Origin: Mycteria americana
Lineage: Eukaryota; Chordata; Aves; Ciconiiformes; Ciconiidae
Assembly: GCF_035582795.1 (NCBI RefSeq)
Contig: NC_134373.1
Coordinates: 37,666,501 to 37,730,500 of the forward strand
Direction of reading: 5' to 3'
Length of the DNA stretch: 64,000 nucleotides
Shown here: one piece after another, positions 11,311-23,282 of the stretch
How the letters are laid out: each line of letters starts with the position of its first letter
Position numbering within the stretch: position 1 is the first letter of the stretch
Translations under genes and position numbers: made by a program
The notes under the pieces: model-generated
Told to the model about the DNA's origin: nothing
The model's database searches: none
What the model saw: the letters and a program-made list of their open reading frames with translations, nothing else

Positions 11311-13440
11311 TTATTTGCAGCTGAGGAGGGCAGGGAGATGGTTATCGCACAGGGAAAATCTAATCCTCCTCTTTATCGGCTTAAACCCCAGACCAGGGAA
11401 GTCGGTTAGGATTCCTGTACTTACCTCAGTCCCATCCCCTGGTAACTGGTCTGTCAGTACACAACCCTTTCCTTTTGGTGGTGGCTTTTTAGGGAGGGGG
11501 GTGATTTCTTCCAGAGATTTAGAAGGGTTTTGCAAACACTTTTCCACAGTCTCCCTGAACGCAGACCCTGTCCTGGAAATCTCCAAGCCGCTCCTCCTTC
11601 CCATGCTTCAGTTGGCAACGAAGTCGTTAACGTTGGGATTGCGAATATCCTCGGTGGTTGTTCCAGTTGCCAGATGAAACGAACGGAGCAATCTGGATAC
11701 TCTGCAAGCTCAGGCAGCCGCCGCCAAACCAGGCACCGCGTGTTCACGCTGCCACGACGGTGCAAGGGGCTGTGGCCCCAGTGCCTCTGGAGCACAGGTT
11801 AATAGCAAGTTTTAATAAAGACCAAGCTCCTGCCATGGATTTCTAAGTGTTTTTCATGGATCCTTGGTGAAAAAAAATCATATGCTTTGTGCTAAAGGGT
11901 GGGAAAAGGCAAACACGCACATCTTCTGCCCGTATGAGCAGAACATGAAATGGTTTGCAATGCAGAATATGGGATTCAGCCTGAGGCTAAAGACAGAGAA
12001 TCAGTGACTTTTATAGCTTTAAAAACTGGCTTTATGACTATCATTAAATTAAAGCATCTCTCCTCATGGGGGACTTGTCTCATCAGGGGTTGTATATCTC
12101 TTAGCACAATTAGTCACCTCCAAAGTGCTGTCATCATAAAACTTATTATTTCAAATTGTACTTAAGAAAATCAGAAAAAAAAAACATTTTGAATGACAAT
12201 GTTCAGTAGCGGTGAGTCTTAGACCAGGCTGGTTAGATTTATGATAAATTCTTATCTGTGTGATTCTCTTTTTATAAATTCCAACCTGAACAACATATAA
12301 AATATATGGTATAAATGTTTGCTTTGAAAACTTTTGTACGCTTCACGATTACATAGCTTAAGAATTTTAGAAGCCTTGGGCAAGCAAGCTAACGTATAAG
12401 AGGAATGCTTAAGAATTGTTTGTATGCTTGATTTGTTTTACAGTGCATTTGGTCTTTAGTTTTGATTGGATTGTCTTACTGAAACATGAAGGGCATTTAG
12501 AAAGTAAGAAAGTGAATAGGATACATTTGCAACTATATGCCCAAAAGCAAGATCTTAATGTCAGAAGTAAATTATAACAACTCACGTTACTGATGACATC
12601 CATTATAATTCAAAGCTTGGCAAACCACATCAAGGTTGTTCTTACCATGATCTGACAAAAATGTCTTTAAAGCCTTGTGTTTTTTAGGTTTACAGTAACC
12701 AGACTTTATTTATGCTAGGAATTTCATAAATAAAAAGCAAGCATTACCAAAGATAAACCTATTTTTTCTAAATGCTGCTGAATCTTTGTAAAAATGAAAA
12801 CTTTTATGCCAATAGTCATACGAGTAGGATGGGCCCCGTAGGTAAGACAGATTTCAGCCATCATCTTTTACTACGGCATCTTTGGATGACCTTGAAGTGT
12901 TTTCTAGGGATGGGTCTATGAAAGGGTTTAGGTAGTCAAGTCTCAACTTGTTGCCTGAAGGTATCCCAGGCCTGTAATCACTTCTACGGGTGACATGGAA
13001 TGTGCAAACGTGTGAAGTTTTGCTTGTGAACAGCAGGGAAACGCACGAGGCTTCACACTCCCTCAGCACATGGCAGCTCTCCCCGTGCGTACCCTGGGAA
13101 GATTTTCTGGCTCAGCATTGCCCCACAGGGGCCAAATCTTGCAGGAGGACTTAGCCCAAGCTCAGGATTCAGAGGGGGCAGGCAGGAGATGAAACCCTCC
13201 CCAGTCCCTTACCCATGCAAGACCAGCCATAGTGCTCAGGCAAGGGGTGCGTTACAGCTCCCTGCTGGGGCTCTGGCAGCAGCCCTGGCAAGCGGCAGGA
13301 CCAGAGCAGTTCTTTCTGTGCAGCTGGTTACGCCGGCAGGAGGATCCGTACCCTCCCCTCGAACACCACTGCAGCCTCCAACAGCCTGCAGTTCCTGCAC
13401 TTCCTATGCAAAGGGCGATTTCTCCATATTCCCTAATCCT
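11311..13440. other. Unique sequence, nothing recognised
   Basis: A moderately GC-rich patch (about 11311-11800) carries overlapping open frames on both strands, up to 120 codons. The rest is AT-rich. None of the frames resembles a known protein, and no repeat was identified. Confidence 0.6.
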
Positions 13441-13755
13441 TGAAAGATTTCTCTTCCATGAATTTGTCTGGTCTTCCCCAAACCCACTTAAACCTTCAAC
13501 GTCCACAGCCTCTTCTGGCAATGAGCTCCAAAGTTAAATCACAGGTTTGGTGGGGAAACAAAGGAAAAATCTCCTTTTGTTTGTTTTAAACCTGCTCTTA
13601 TTTTGGAAGAGGGACTGGGAAGTCCCTGTTCACCCTCTCCCTGCCGTTCTTGATTTTACACATTTTTGTCATATGCCCCGTCATGCTTTACCCAAGCTGA
13701 AGAGTCCCAGCTTGCCTCCTTTGTAAGGAAAGCCTTTCCAGCAGCTTAACTCATT
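13440..13755 (-). mobile_element. Ancient CR1-type LINE fragment
   Basis: The plus-strand text matches, with many substitutions, the reverse complement of an old amniote CR1 lineage. Recognisable stretches include the TCTCTTCCATGAATTTGTCT region at about 13450, GGCAATGAG followed by CTCCAAAGTT at about 13517, CTTTTGTTTGTTTTAAACCT at about 13575, and the AAGCTGAAGAGTCCCAG region at about 13695. These are in the expected order. The element is therefore on the minus strand and is a 5'-truncated, non-coding relic. Identification is from memory of the family. Confidence 0.7.
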
Positions 13756-14112
13756 CATCTCGCAGGTATCTAATTCCACACCTGATCTCTCCAGTGAGAT
13801 TAAAGCCCAAATCTCCCATTATGGTGACTTGACACCAAGTTTCTCTCCTGGGTAAAGTGAAACTCTCCCCCTGCTTCAGTTTTTATATAAACAGGAGAAG
13901 AGAGAGAAAGCAAGCAGTGACAGCAGCCACTTTCTGCAGGCTCCTGTTGGGGCACTTATGGGAATGACGGACTCGTGTTTCAGTCCCTGCTCCGCTGAAC
14001 GCTCCACCGTGTTATACTGATTATTCAAGGCTCAGGCACCTTTCACTCCGATGAATGAGAGTCTAGTTTAACCGCAGGGTGAATGACGATGAGGAGCAAG
14101 GTGATTGCTCCC

Positions 14113-14160
14113 AATTTACTCTGGTGGAAATGGCTACCACTTTAGAATCAGGCCCACTGA
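14113..14160. repeat. Possible relic of an ancient palindromic repeat
   Basis: Text around CCCAATTTACTCTGGTGGAA and the closing AGAATCAGGCCC resembles the end of old amniote palindromic repeats. The piece is short and divergent, so the assignment is weak. Confidence 0.25.
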
Positions 14161-14655
14161 AAAACCAAAAATAAAAATATTCACAACCCTTAGACATAAT
14201 AAGCCTGATTTGTCTTCATTTCAGCTGCAATCAGTGAGCAACAACCGCGCTGAAGTAAGCCTGAATGAAACACGAGATGGCATATTTAGGTTAACAATGG
14301 CTGAATTACTCCAGGTTTAGATTCTAGTGCAGGATTTCAGTAAAAAAGGATCCACGCTGTCTCTGCAAGCTCCTGGCACGAGTGCCACAACATCGTCCCA
14401 CCGCCGGCAGCAGACAGGGGCTGCCCTGGACTGGACAGAGGAGAGCCCCTCAGATGGGCTGGGGGCAGCTCGCTTTGACCACCGCCTGGCAGGGCTGCAG
14501 CTGGTTTGAGCAGTCATAGCTCCTGAACTTCCCATCAAGCCCAGAGTTATACCTAGTGTATAACTAACTCCACGGGGGTTTTATTTATTGTGGAATCGTA
14601 CACGTACCAGACTAGGTCTATTCTCTCAGTAGAGTACAAGAGATTTTTGTTTTAA

Positions 14656-14660
14656 AATGC
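14656..14660. repeat. Target-site duplication, left copy (AATGC)
   Basis: These five bases abut the LTR start and are identical to 15226-15230, which abut the LTR end. Confidence 0.9.
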
Positions 14661-15225
14661 TGTCCTGGTTTCAGCTGAGACAGAGTTAATTTTCTTCGTA
14701 GTGGCTGGTATGGGGCTCTGTTTTGGATTTGTGCTGAAGACAGTGTTGATAACCCAGGGATGTTTTAGTTGTTGCTGCAATGGTCAAGGGCTTTTCAGCT
14801 TCCCCTGCTCTGCCAGGGGCACCAGAAGCTGGGAGGGGGCACAGCCAGGACAGCTGACCCCCACTGCCCAAAGGGCTATTCCAGACCATACGGCGTCATG
14901 CTCAGTACATAAAGCTGGGGAAGAAGAAGGAAGGGGGGGACGTTGGGAGTGATGGTGTTTGTCTTCCCATGTAACCATTATGCGTGATGGAGCCCTGCTT
15001 TCCTGGAGATGGCTGAGCACCTGCCTGCCCATGGGAAGGAGTGAATTAGTTCCTTGCTTTGCTTCGCTTGCGTGCGCGGCTTTTGCTTTACCTATTAAAC
15101 TGTTTTTATCTCAACCCTCGAGTTTTCTTACTTTTGTTCTTCCGATTCTCTCCCCCATCCCACCGAGGGGGAGTTAGCGAGCGGCTGCATGGTGCTTAGT
15201 TGCCGGCTGGGGCTAAACCACGACA
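14661..15225 (+). mobile_element. Solo LTR of an avian endogenous retrovirus (ERVL-like)
   Basis: A 565-bp element begins TGTCCTGGTTTCAGC and ends CTAAACCACGACA, giving the canonical TG...CA ends. It is flanked by a perfect 5-bp target-site duplication AATGC (14656-14660 and 15226-15230). Internal landmarks in order are a GCGTCATGC element at about 14893-14901, a TATA-like TACATAAAG at 14906-14914, and an ATTAAA polyadenylation signal at 15094-15099 followed by a CCCACCGAGGGGG segment near the 3' end. All point to the plus strand. There is no second LTR, primer-binding site or internal coding region next to it, so it is a solo LTR left by recombination between the two LTRs. The 5-bp duplication fits ERVL-type integration. 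Similar LTRs are abundant in neoavian genomes, from recall. Open frames inside it (14701-14952, 14784-15032, 14959-15177) are not genes. Confidence 0.93.
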
Positions 15226-15230
15226 AATGC
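15226..15230. repeat. Target-site duplication, right copy (AATGC)
   Basis: This is identical to 14656-14660. The perfect match shows that the solo LTR is complete at both ends and not badly decayed. Confidence 0.9.
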
Positions 15231-18200
15231 ACACAATATTATCATTTGTTTTCTGGAAATCCTAAATAGCCCTGAAGAAAGTCCACTAAAAGTAAATAAA
15301 GTTTAGCAAACTAAAATCTATCCCAGTTGAAACCAGCACACCTTAAAAACCACACTATCTACCTTCGAAAATAATATTTTTTGTATCCTGTTGTTTGCCA
15401 GTTATGTTGACTGTGAAGTAGCATTCTGCGTCCACTCTGGTTTGTACAGACAGAATTATGCGTGCACACAGCTTGTTCACACAATAACTCTGCACTGGGC
15501 TCTGCTGGTCCGAATGAGAAATTAAAAGGGACTTGTCATACAGAAAATTAAGAAGTGGCGGTGGTTACAAAAAATCTATTATTTAATTCATGCTGCTTAT
15601 AACCCCCTGAAGAGAAACTAATGAAAATGCCTGAGAAATCTGACGACAACTCTGAAGACGCATTGGTGCTATCACGATTTGCCGTGCTATTTACATGTGC
15701 TTAAACTTCTAGAAGCAAAGCCTGGGCACAATATTTCAAGGCACTAAGCTCTTAGCAACTAATGTAAAATGTTGTTATCCCTCACTAACTGCTTCTTTTC
15801 CTGTTTGTTTTTATTATTTTTTTTATTGCTTCCTTTACTATGATAGTGGCAACACATCAGTCCTGTGCTCCATGGACCAGGATCTAGTAATTTTACTTAA
15901 ATCCGAAGCCTCAGGATGCAGTCTTGAATCTGAGGACACCAAGATAAAGCTTTGTATCTCTAGAATTGTGTCTGTCTCCTTCTAGATCCACTGAGGCATC
16001 CGCAAAGTAATGGGAAGGGGTACAGGGATGGGAAGAAACTCTCCAAGTATGTAGCTTGAAATTCCTGTATGAGTTCTCCTTTTTTGTTATTGCATCTGGA
16101 TATATCAAATGCATGTTTCTTAATCCAGACAGTGTCCTCACATGTCCTGTGAGGCTGTGCTTGACCTTTTATCAGGGAAAAGTCTTAATAACTAACTTAA
16201 TGAAAGAGCTACACTTCTTTCAGGGAAATATATTGAACACCACTTTGCTTTTTCCAAGGAACCTAGGCAGACTATCATCCTGGTTTTACACTCTAAATCA
16301 CATTTACTCAAACAATCAAATCTTTTCTCCTCTGCACATGAGGGAAATTTTTCCTTTTGAATCAGTCTCAGAGAAATGGTCACTGTGTTCAAACTCTGGG
16401 CAGATGAAACATCCCCTGGTTCTCCAAACCCCATGAAATGGCACTGTAGAGAGGAGGAGCACACACCCAGCAACATGAATACCATCACCTGCTTTCCTAG
16501 AAGGTGGAAATAAGGTGATTTGGCTTCAGCTGGTCTTGCTCAAGACTTACAGCAGCAATTGCTAATAGGAAGGAAACAATGTCTGGTGATTTACTACTAT
16601 ATGACAGTTTCTGTAAGTACATACAAGTTAGATATTGACATTAATGCCATCGATTATCACCAATGTTATTAGACCAAGAATCAAGATTTTCTGGTAAAAT
16701 CTTCTCAGTGAATATCTAGTCTAGATATTCACAAACAGACAAGTATTTGTTCAATATACTATTTAAGCAGCTAAAAAGCTCCTAAACCACAGTTATCCCA
16801 ATGATGTGACAAGCATCAACTATCCTCTCAAGCAGGTTCCCATAAATCTCAGAAGTAACCTGTGTGGCATGTGAAAAACTTGTGATTAGAAGAAAATTAA
16901 CATATTCAAACTCTGTTATGCAGACATGATCTGGATCCAAAATGTCTACTGCTCCCTATTTAATAATGAGCCAAATTGGATCTGAGTGCTTCCCTAGCTT
17001 AAGGGGTCCCCAATTCAGACAAATTTATGATAACAGAGGTTACTACCAACCTTGAGAGCAAAAGCATAGCAGTCCTGGCCTTTTATCTCTGGATCCTCTC
17101 ACTCTCAACCTATACAGAAGTTCATTTGGAAATCTCAGTCTTGCCACTTGTGCACGTACACCCAAATTCCATGTTAGCTCACAACTCATGAAGCAGGCAG
17201 CCTCTCCATCAGAGGCCCAGAAACACAGCAACAGCAGGACATCTGCAGGTCAGGGACAGCTCTGCAGGCAGCTTAAATCCCACTCACCAGCACCATGCCT
17301 GCACGGTGGCTGGTCACCTTTAGCTTGGGAAAAAAGCACCAAATTCCTACAACAACAAATTTAAAGAGGACCAAGCAAGCCTGGAAGCAGATTTGCAACA
17401 AGACAAAGCTTTGCATGCAGACAGGCTGTTGCAAAGAGCATGTCATAGTTTTTACTCCTCAATGGTAATAGTAAAGAGTTAATTCATTTAAATGATCCTC
17501 AATCCCTATGTGTCCAGCCTGGGGATTTGGGGTGACTGGCACCCATGGTTGGTGTTCAGCCAGTCAGTCTGGAAGGACCAGCTCAGCAGGATCAATCAAC
17601 AGGTTTTTTTACTCTCTCCACTGCTCATTTCTTCAAAGGGGAATGCTGATTTTAAGAGACTAGGTTAGCAGCGCATAGTGCCTGCAAATAACAGGAACCT
17701 ACCTTGATTGCAGTTTATAGAAGAAAGTATCCAGCCCATGGAGATTAAATTTACTTTCCTGTATTAGGAAGGAGTTTGACAATAAACACAAGCATCTGCA
17801 AAGATCTAGTAATGACAAGAAGGTCCATTTGTAAGAGAATATGCCTATGTCCATCCTGTTCAATACTGGCATTTTCCTCAGAATCCTAAACATCTCTGCC
17901 ACCATCACATGAGAAAGCAACTTGTAAAACATTCAGTTCCCAAATTGCTTTATATGAACATTTATTTCTTAGGATGAGAATGTCTAAGCAATGCCAATTT
18001 AAAGTGGAGAAGCCATAGAAGCCAGTGGGTTTGAAAGTGAATGAAATTGGTATGAGATCAGAGCTCAGCCACCTGGGATCTGTCAGCATTTATGCAATAA
18101 CACCTGACTGTTCAAGAGATAATTCCAGTACAACCTGGCTTGGAGACTGAGAACCCCTTGGAGCCTTATCACTTTTATTTCTGTAAAAGTTTTCCATCAA

Positions 18201-20297
18201 TATATCACTAGTACAGATATGTTTAATAAGTGCATTAAAAAACCAGTCAAAACAAAGCTACATGCTCTGCCTGTTCCCCCAAATGCCTCCTGATCACAGG
18301 AAAACTGGAAGCCGTGAAGTTTCTCTGGATTTGAACAAAGCTAACTGAAACCAGACTCACGAGTCTGCTGCAGAGGATCAAAACCCACAGATCAAACTTT
18401 CTAAGAGTCCAAAAATGTAACAAACACTGAACTTACAAACCAGACTTACCAGTCATTTACTATGTTGTATATTGATTAGATTATAAGCCGCAGGGTTCAC
18501 CGATTCAGCATTCAACAGACACTCAGATAGTTGTCACTTGCATGTTCATGCAATTAAACAGAATTATGGAAGGAAGGGGAGATACCAGATGGAAATACAG
18601 CCGTCAGCACATGTCTTCACCGGCAGAACTTGGGCCAACCCAAACTTTCCTCCACAGAGGATCTAGGTTTGATGCCTGCCTTACCTGTCACAGGTGTTAC
18701 AGCTTCCAAATCTCAAGACTTGGAATTCCGAGCATCCTCTATAGCAAACATTGAAAACAGATCATCTTCTGTCTTCTAAATGGCAAAGGCTGTCCTAGAA
18801 AAAGCAATAGTTTTCTCACTCAACATCTGTTGATATCTGAGGAAGCTATGAGTTATTTGTCTCTTCCAAATGCTCAAAGACACTGCAGAGCTTCAGAAAG
18901 CCCAACAGTGGGATCAAGGGCAACTACAGCTATGTAAGCACTGCCACTGTGTCCATTACACAGCTGACAGCGTTTATGATCATCAGCTAATTGGGAAAAA
19001 GAAAAATGCAGTTTTGTGGCTGCTCTAAAGCACTAATGTTTTCATTGGATTTTTTTAAAAAGAAATGAAACATATTTCCACAGTATGTTAAATCTAAAGT
19101 AAATTTCTACTTGTTCTGTGAAAATTGAAAGTCAAATGAAAGGGAACTAATCTGGGTATCGTACTGTGGGAGAACCTGCAGCGTGAACTCAACCAAACTA
19201 TTAGACACTAGAGAAACCACATGGGAGGGAGCTGCAGGAAACGAAGCTTCATAAGTTCCACTGGTCACAGAATGACTCGTTTCTTTCTTAGTTAGGATTA
19301 GCCCCTATACAAGCAAATGGAAAAGCTGTGAGAAACTCCAGCAGGTAACTAATTACACAATGCAAAATTAAACACAGCCCATCAGATATGTTCTTTGCCC
19401 CTCTTTGAGTATGCAAGTGTACGCCAGCGCCAAAAAACAAGACAAAAAAATTTCAAGGAATCTCCATGTTTCTGTTTATATGCTGAAATTATTCCTTTTA
19501 AAGTAATGTGGCAAGAACTGACATTTTTGTGAATATATTAATTCCTTCTACTGAACTGCAAATGCCACTTGCATAGGGAGGAAAGGAAGCATGAGCCAGA
19601 TGCAGAAAATTGCTCCATTTGCTGGTAGTGTAGCTATTTATATGTTGACAAACAGTTGTGCCAAGAGCAGATGGATATTTTCTAGTATTGAAGAAGTGCT
19701 AATTGTTTGCTGCTGTTCCTTTCAAGTTCATGGGGGAAAGCCATTGGTGTTCTGCAGAGCAAGGCATGAAGAAACCAGTTCAAGCCACGCATTTGGCAAA
19801 GTGGCCTAGCACCTCCTACGATGGCATGGAGGATGCCCTGAAGCAAGAAGATGCTCAGCCAGATGTCAGCTTAACAACTCTCAGTAAAGCATGACCAGGA
19901 GGAGTAGCACTTTCCAAATCTTCTGCAAGTCCTTCACCAAGCCGTACAACTAAGGCAGAAGTATTCAGCACAGAGTCTGATAAACATCATATGCCTATAC
20001 AGATTTTACAAAGCCATTTTGGCTTTGTCTCACCCACATTTTAATTATGTGGAAATATAAATGTACTTATCCTAAAATGCTGGAATGATATCTATTTAAT
20101 CTGACAAGGAAAAGGCATCTTTCCGTAAATCTGTATATAAATTACCTCACCTCTGGTTGTTTATATATGAGGCTGCAGCGTGCACTGTCCGCTTATTGAC
20201 ATATCGAATCACATTAGAGTGAAGTGTAAAATAGTGAAGGCAGATAAAGACCACGAAATGTTTTTTGCAAACTGAAGTGCTCTTATCCCACTTTTGT
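15231..20297. other. Unique AT-rich sequence, nothing recognised
   Basis: No exon, RNA gene or transposon was recognised. The largest open frame, 16056-16436 on plus (126 codons), overlaps a minus-strand frame at 16192-16488 and resembles nothing known. Small exons of a distant gene could lie here unnoticed. Confidence 0.6.
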
Positions 20298-20317
20298 AAA
20301 AAAAAAAAAAAAAAAAA
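20298..20317 (+). repeat. A20 homopolymer
   Basis: This is an uninterrupted run of 20 A. I looked upstream for a retrocopy that would explain a poly-A tail and recognised none. No AATAAA lies in the preceding 40 bp. Confidence 0.9.
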
Positions 20318-21258
20318 TTCAGTATCATGTGTCTTGATATTCTTATATATATCAGTACTAAAGTACAATTTAGTTAGCTTAAAAAAGTCTCAAATCTGAT
20401 TTATCTATGAGACACACTTCACAACACAAAGCAATTTTGCTGTAGTAATACCATGTCAATATTTCTTGACAGAAGACAAATGTTGTTATTATTTTGCCAT
20501 TTCTTACCTTTGTAAAAGTTTAGAATTTTACAAAATGACTCTTCTTTACATGTCAAAATGGTAAGTTGTTGGAAGGAAAAAAAAAAATTGAAGCCATTCT
20601 TATATCTATTGACAGTGATGGATTCTACAGTTAGGTTAAAAATGATTCTGGCACAATATCGATGTTAAAAAAATAAAAAGTAAACCATATTTTTTTAATG
20701 GATATGTGCATTTTTCCTATATAAACTGAGGAAGAAAAACAAAAAAAAATAGCAGAACTGTTTTTTGTTGTGTCTTGCGGTATTAAAAATGATTTATCTG
20801 TATGCTGTCTGCTGGAGCTATTCGTGCAAATCTGTGCAGACACACATTCCTCTCCATAGTGGTGATCTTCAGAACGAGTAGCCTTTCTTACCTTTATATT
20901 CATTCTCTCCTTGCCCCTCTACTATGTTATGAGGGACAAATATAAAATATCATCTCTGCTTTACATTTAGTTTAAGAGATGACTTTTAAAACTGGCTAAA
21001 ACTCTTGAAAGTAAAATATTTCAGGACTTCTGCTGGCATATTTTTAAAATCTCTACAATGTTTAATAAAGATCATTTCGAGGAACCGTGTCTTGCACTTT
21101 CATATGGATCTCGCTCTTGTGCTAATGTATTCTTGTTTCTGTCTACAATTATATCTTCTGCTAACATAAAAGCATAAAAAGACATGAAACAACCTCTTAT
21201 CTCTGCTTTAAGCTGAGAAAGAGAAAGAGGTCATCTCCGATATTCAGCTATGGGATTA
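20318..21258. other. AT-rich sequence, nothing recognised
   Basis: Several short A runs occur (about 20577-20588 and 20740). No gene or repeat family was recognised. Confidence 0.6.
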
Positions 21259-21515
21259 TGACAGAATCACAGAATCGTATAGGTTGGAAAAGACCTTTAA
21301 GATCATCGAGTCCAACCGTAAACCTAACACTGCCAAGACCACCACTACACCATGTCCCTCAGCACCTCATCCAAACGGCTTTTAAATACCTCCAGGGATG
21401 GGGACTCAACCACTTCCCTGGGCAGCCCCTTCCAATGCTTGATAACCCTTTCAGTGAAGAAAAATTTCCTAATATCCAGTCTAAATTCTATTTCCTAATA
21501 TCCAGTCTAGGTGCA
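21259..21515 (-). mobile_element. CR1 LINE 3' end, 5'-truncated
   Basis: The plus strand begins with ACAGAATCACAGAATCGTAT, the reverse complement of the repeated CR1 tail. It continues with GGTTGGAAAAGACC and TTTAAGATCATCGAGTCCAA, then the CACTACACCATGTCCCTCAG and CCTCCAGGGATGGGGACTCA segments, and GGGCAGCCCCTTCCAATGCT. This order is diagnostic of avian CR1 3' untranslated sequence on the minus strand. Only about 255 bp remain, the usual severe 5' truncation. Near the truncated end a 19-bp string is repeated (21465-21483 and 21491-21509), a small internal duplication. The open frame 21258-21599 that runs through it is not a gene. Confidence 0.95.
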
Positions 21516-22440
21516 ATTTGCACAGAGAGGAGCAGACTTTCCCAACTGATGTCCAGCTGTGCAAGGAGCACAGCACCTAGCCCAGCAAAGAGCAGGTGAG
21601 CTTGTACAGCAGAGGAAATGCTTGTTTTGATATAAACCTGTGTTTGGGTCCTAAAGTTGGCCCAATAAAGCAGACCATACAGATGAGGGTCTCAAATTTT
21701 GTCCTGCAGAACCTCTGCATGCTCCTGCTCACCATCAAATGTCATAAGAAACAGAATTTACCGTTCCCTTCAGAGGCAAGCCAGGATTAAAGGACAGGGT
21801 AAAGCAACTGTATGATAGCCACAGAGTACTTGCAGAGAGAAAACCAAATGACTTTATTCGCCAAGTTAGCCACTAGTCAATCAGTACGTTACTCTGTAAT
21901 AAAACGTGGTCAATTTTGACCTTTTCAGAACATGTATGAATCAATCCAATTACTTGTTAATCTAGCCAGGTTTCAAAAATATTCCTCCCAATATCAAGAA
22001 CGAGCAAGTGGCAGTTTATAGATTACTTATGAGAAGGCCGACACTGGGGTTTGATATTTAAGCCTCAAGAGTGCTAAGCCAAATTACTAGTGAGCTGAAT
22101 GCAAAGATAGGAGTTCAAATATGGATGTTGAATAACAAATATAAATATGAAGCTATACGATATCTGTATTTGACTGAATTATGCAGACCAGCTTCAAAAA
22201 GCTTTGAGTTTGTGGAACAGAAAGACCTCAAAGGCCATTATGATCAAATTTAACCAAAGTTACGGTATTTATATAAATATTCACAAACTTTTTTTCTTTA
22301 GCACTGTACTGATTCATTTTTAATTATAAAAAATCAAAGGCAAGAAAAACACTGTACATTTTATTTCAAAGTAAAGACCACAGAATGAAAGTCCAAACAT
22401 TTTCACTTATCTAAGGACCAGCTCCACTGAAATCAGTGAA
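21516..22440. other. Unique sequence with a possible old CR1 tip
   Basis: No gene was recognised. Around 22205-22255 the text GGAACAGAAAGACCTCAAAG followed by ATTATGATCAAATTTAACC weakly resembles an old minus-strand CR1 3' tip. The similarity is too poor to annotate firmly. Confidence 0.45.
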
Positions 22441-22660
22441 ATTATTTTTGTGGTTTTATTTATATTGCAATAGCTATATTGGCCTAAAAGGGAACACAAA
22501 GGGAGAATTAGGCCATATATTTAAGTTCAACACATTCTATGGTTCACTTTCATGCTGATTATTTTGAGATGTTTCCCAATGCCATGCTGTGTAAGTAATT
22601 GTGGATTATTATTCTACGTTGCAGTAGCTATATGAATGGTCTATCAATTCTTGGATAAAA
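22441..22660 (+). repeat. Two short related repeat relics
   Basis: The 15-mer TTGCAATAGCTATAT (22465-22479) recurs as TTGCAGTAGCTATAT (22619-22633), 154 bp away with one mismatch. Both are preceded by TTATT-rich text. The motif resembles the start of the ancient repeat seen at 36180-36350. The two could be decayed copies of one family or a local duplication. Confidence 0.35.
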
Positions 22661-23236
22661 GCAAATGTAACCTGTATTCTGAACTCTAAGAACAGTCTTA
22701 ATTTTCCTTTAATCCTATGCATTATATAAGCAGAACACAAAAAATATTACCTTAAAAATGTTACCTGAACCTTAATCTGAAAATTGTACAATAACACAAT
22801 TACAATATTTCAAAGAACTTAGAATTATTTTTTTTTTTATTTCTCATCTTTATTTCCTTCCTAGCATTGGCAGAATGTTCCACAGAGTACATTGCATACA
22901 TTCCTAGGTATGAGCTGGGGATACAGCAGGGTCAGTGAAAATCAGGGCATATTTCAGTGCATATTCCTGTAAAATTACCGTGCTTCTTTCCTTTTTTATC
23001 TTCCACCAGGGACACTAAGCAGATGATTTTGCAAAGACTTATGGATCCATTTAGTCTGAACCATGCCACATGTTCCTCCAACTTCAACAGAATTGCTCAC
23101 ATACTGAATTTAAGCACATACATAACTGTTTTCTGTATTAACTCACTGAATTCTGTACTGAATTCATTGGCAGTTTTCCCTGCATTCATGTAGGTTTTAA
23201 AAAAAAACACAGAGAACTGAAACACTCATTTTTATA

Positions 23237-23282
23237 TAAAATAAAATAAAGTAAAATAAAATAAAATAAAATAAAATAAAAT
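23237..23282. repeat. (TAAAA)n microsatellite
   Basis: About nine units of the pentanucleotide TAAAA are present with one A-to-G interruption at 23251. It produces the low-complexity minus-strand reading frame that ends here. Confidence 0.95.

Noticed and set aside
14701..15177. Several small frames, possible retroviral product
   Set aside because: They lie inside the solo LTR, which has no coding region; no internal retroviral sequence is present.
20298..20317. Poly-A tail of a processed pseudogene
   Set aside because: No recognisable transcript copy and no AATAAA signal in the preceding sequence.
21258..21599. 113-codon frame on plus
   Set aside because: It runs through the antisense of a CR1 3' untranslated region and is not a gene.
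22205..22255. Old CR1 3' tip on minus strand
   Set aside because: Similarity is limited to a few short words and cannot be separated from chance by eye.
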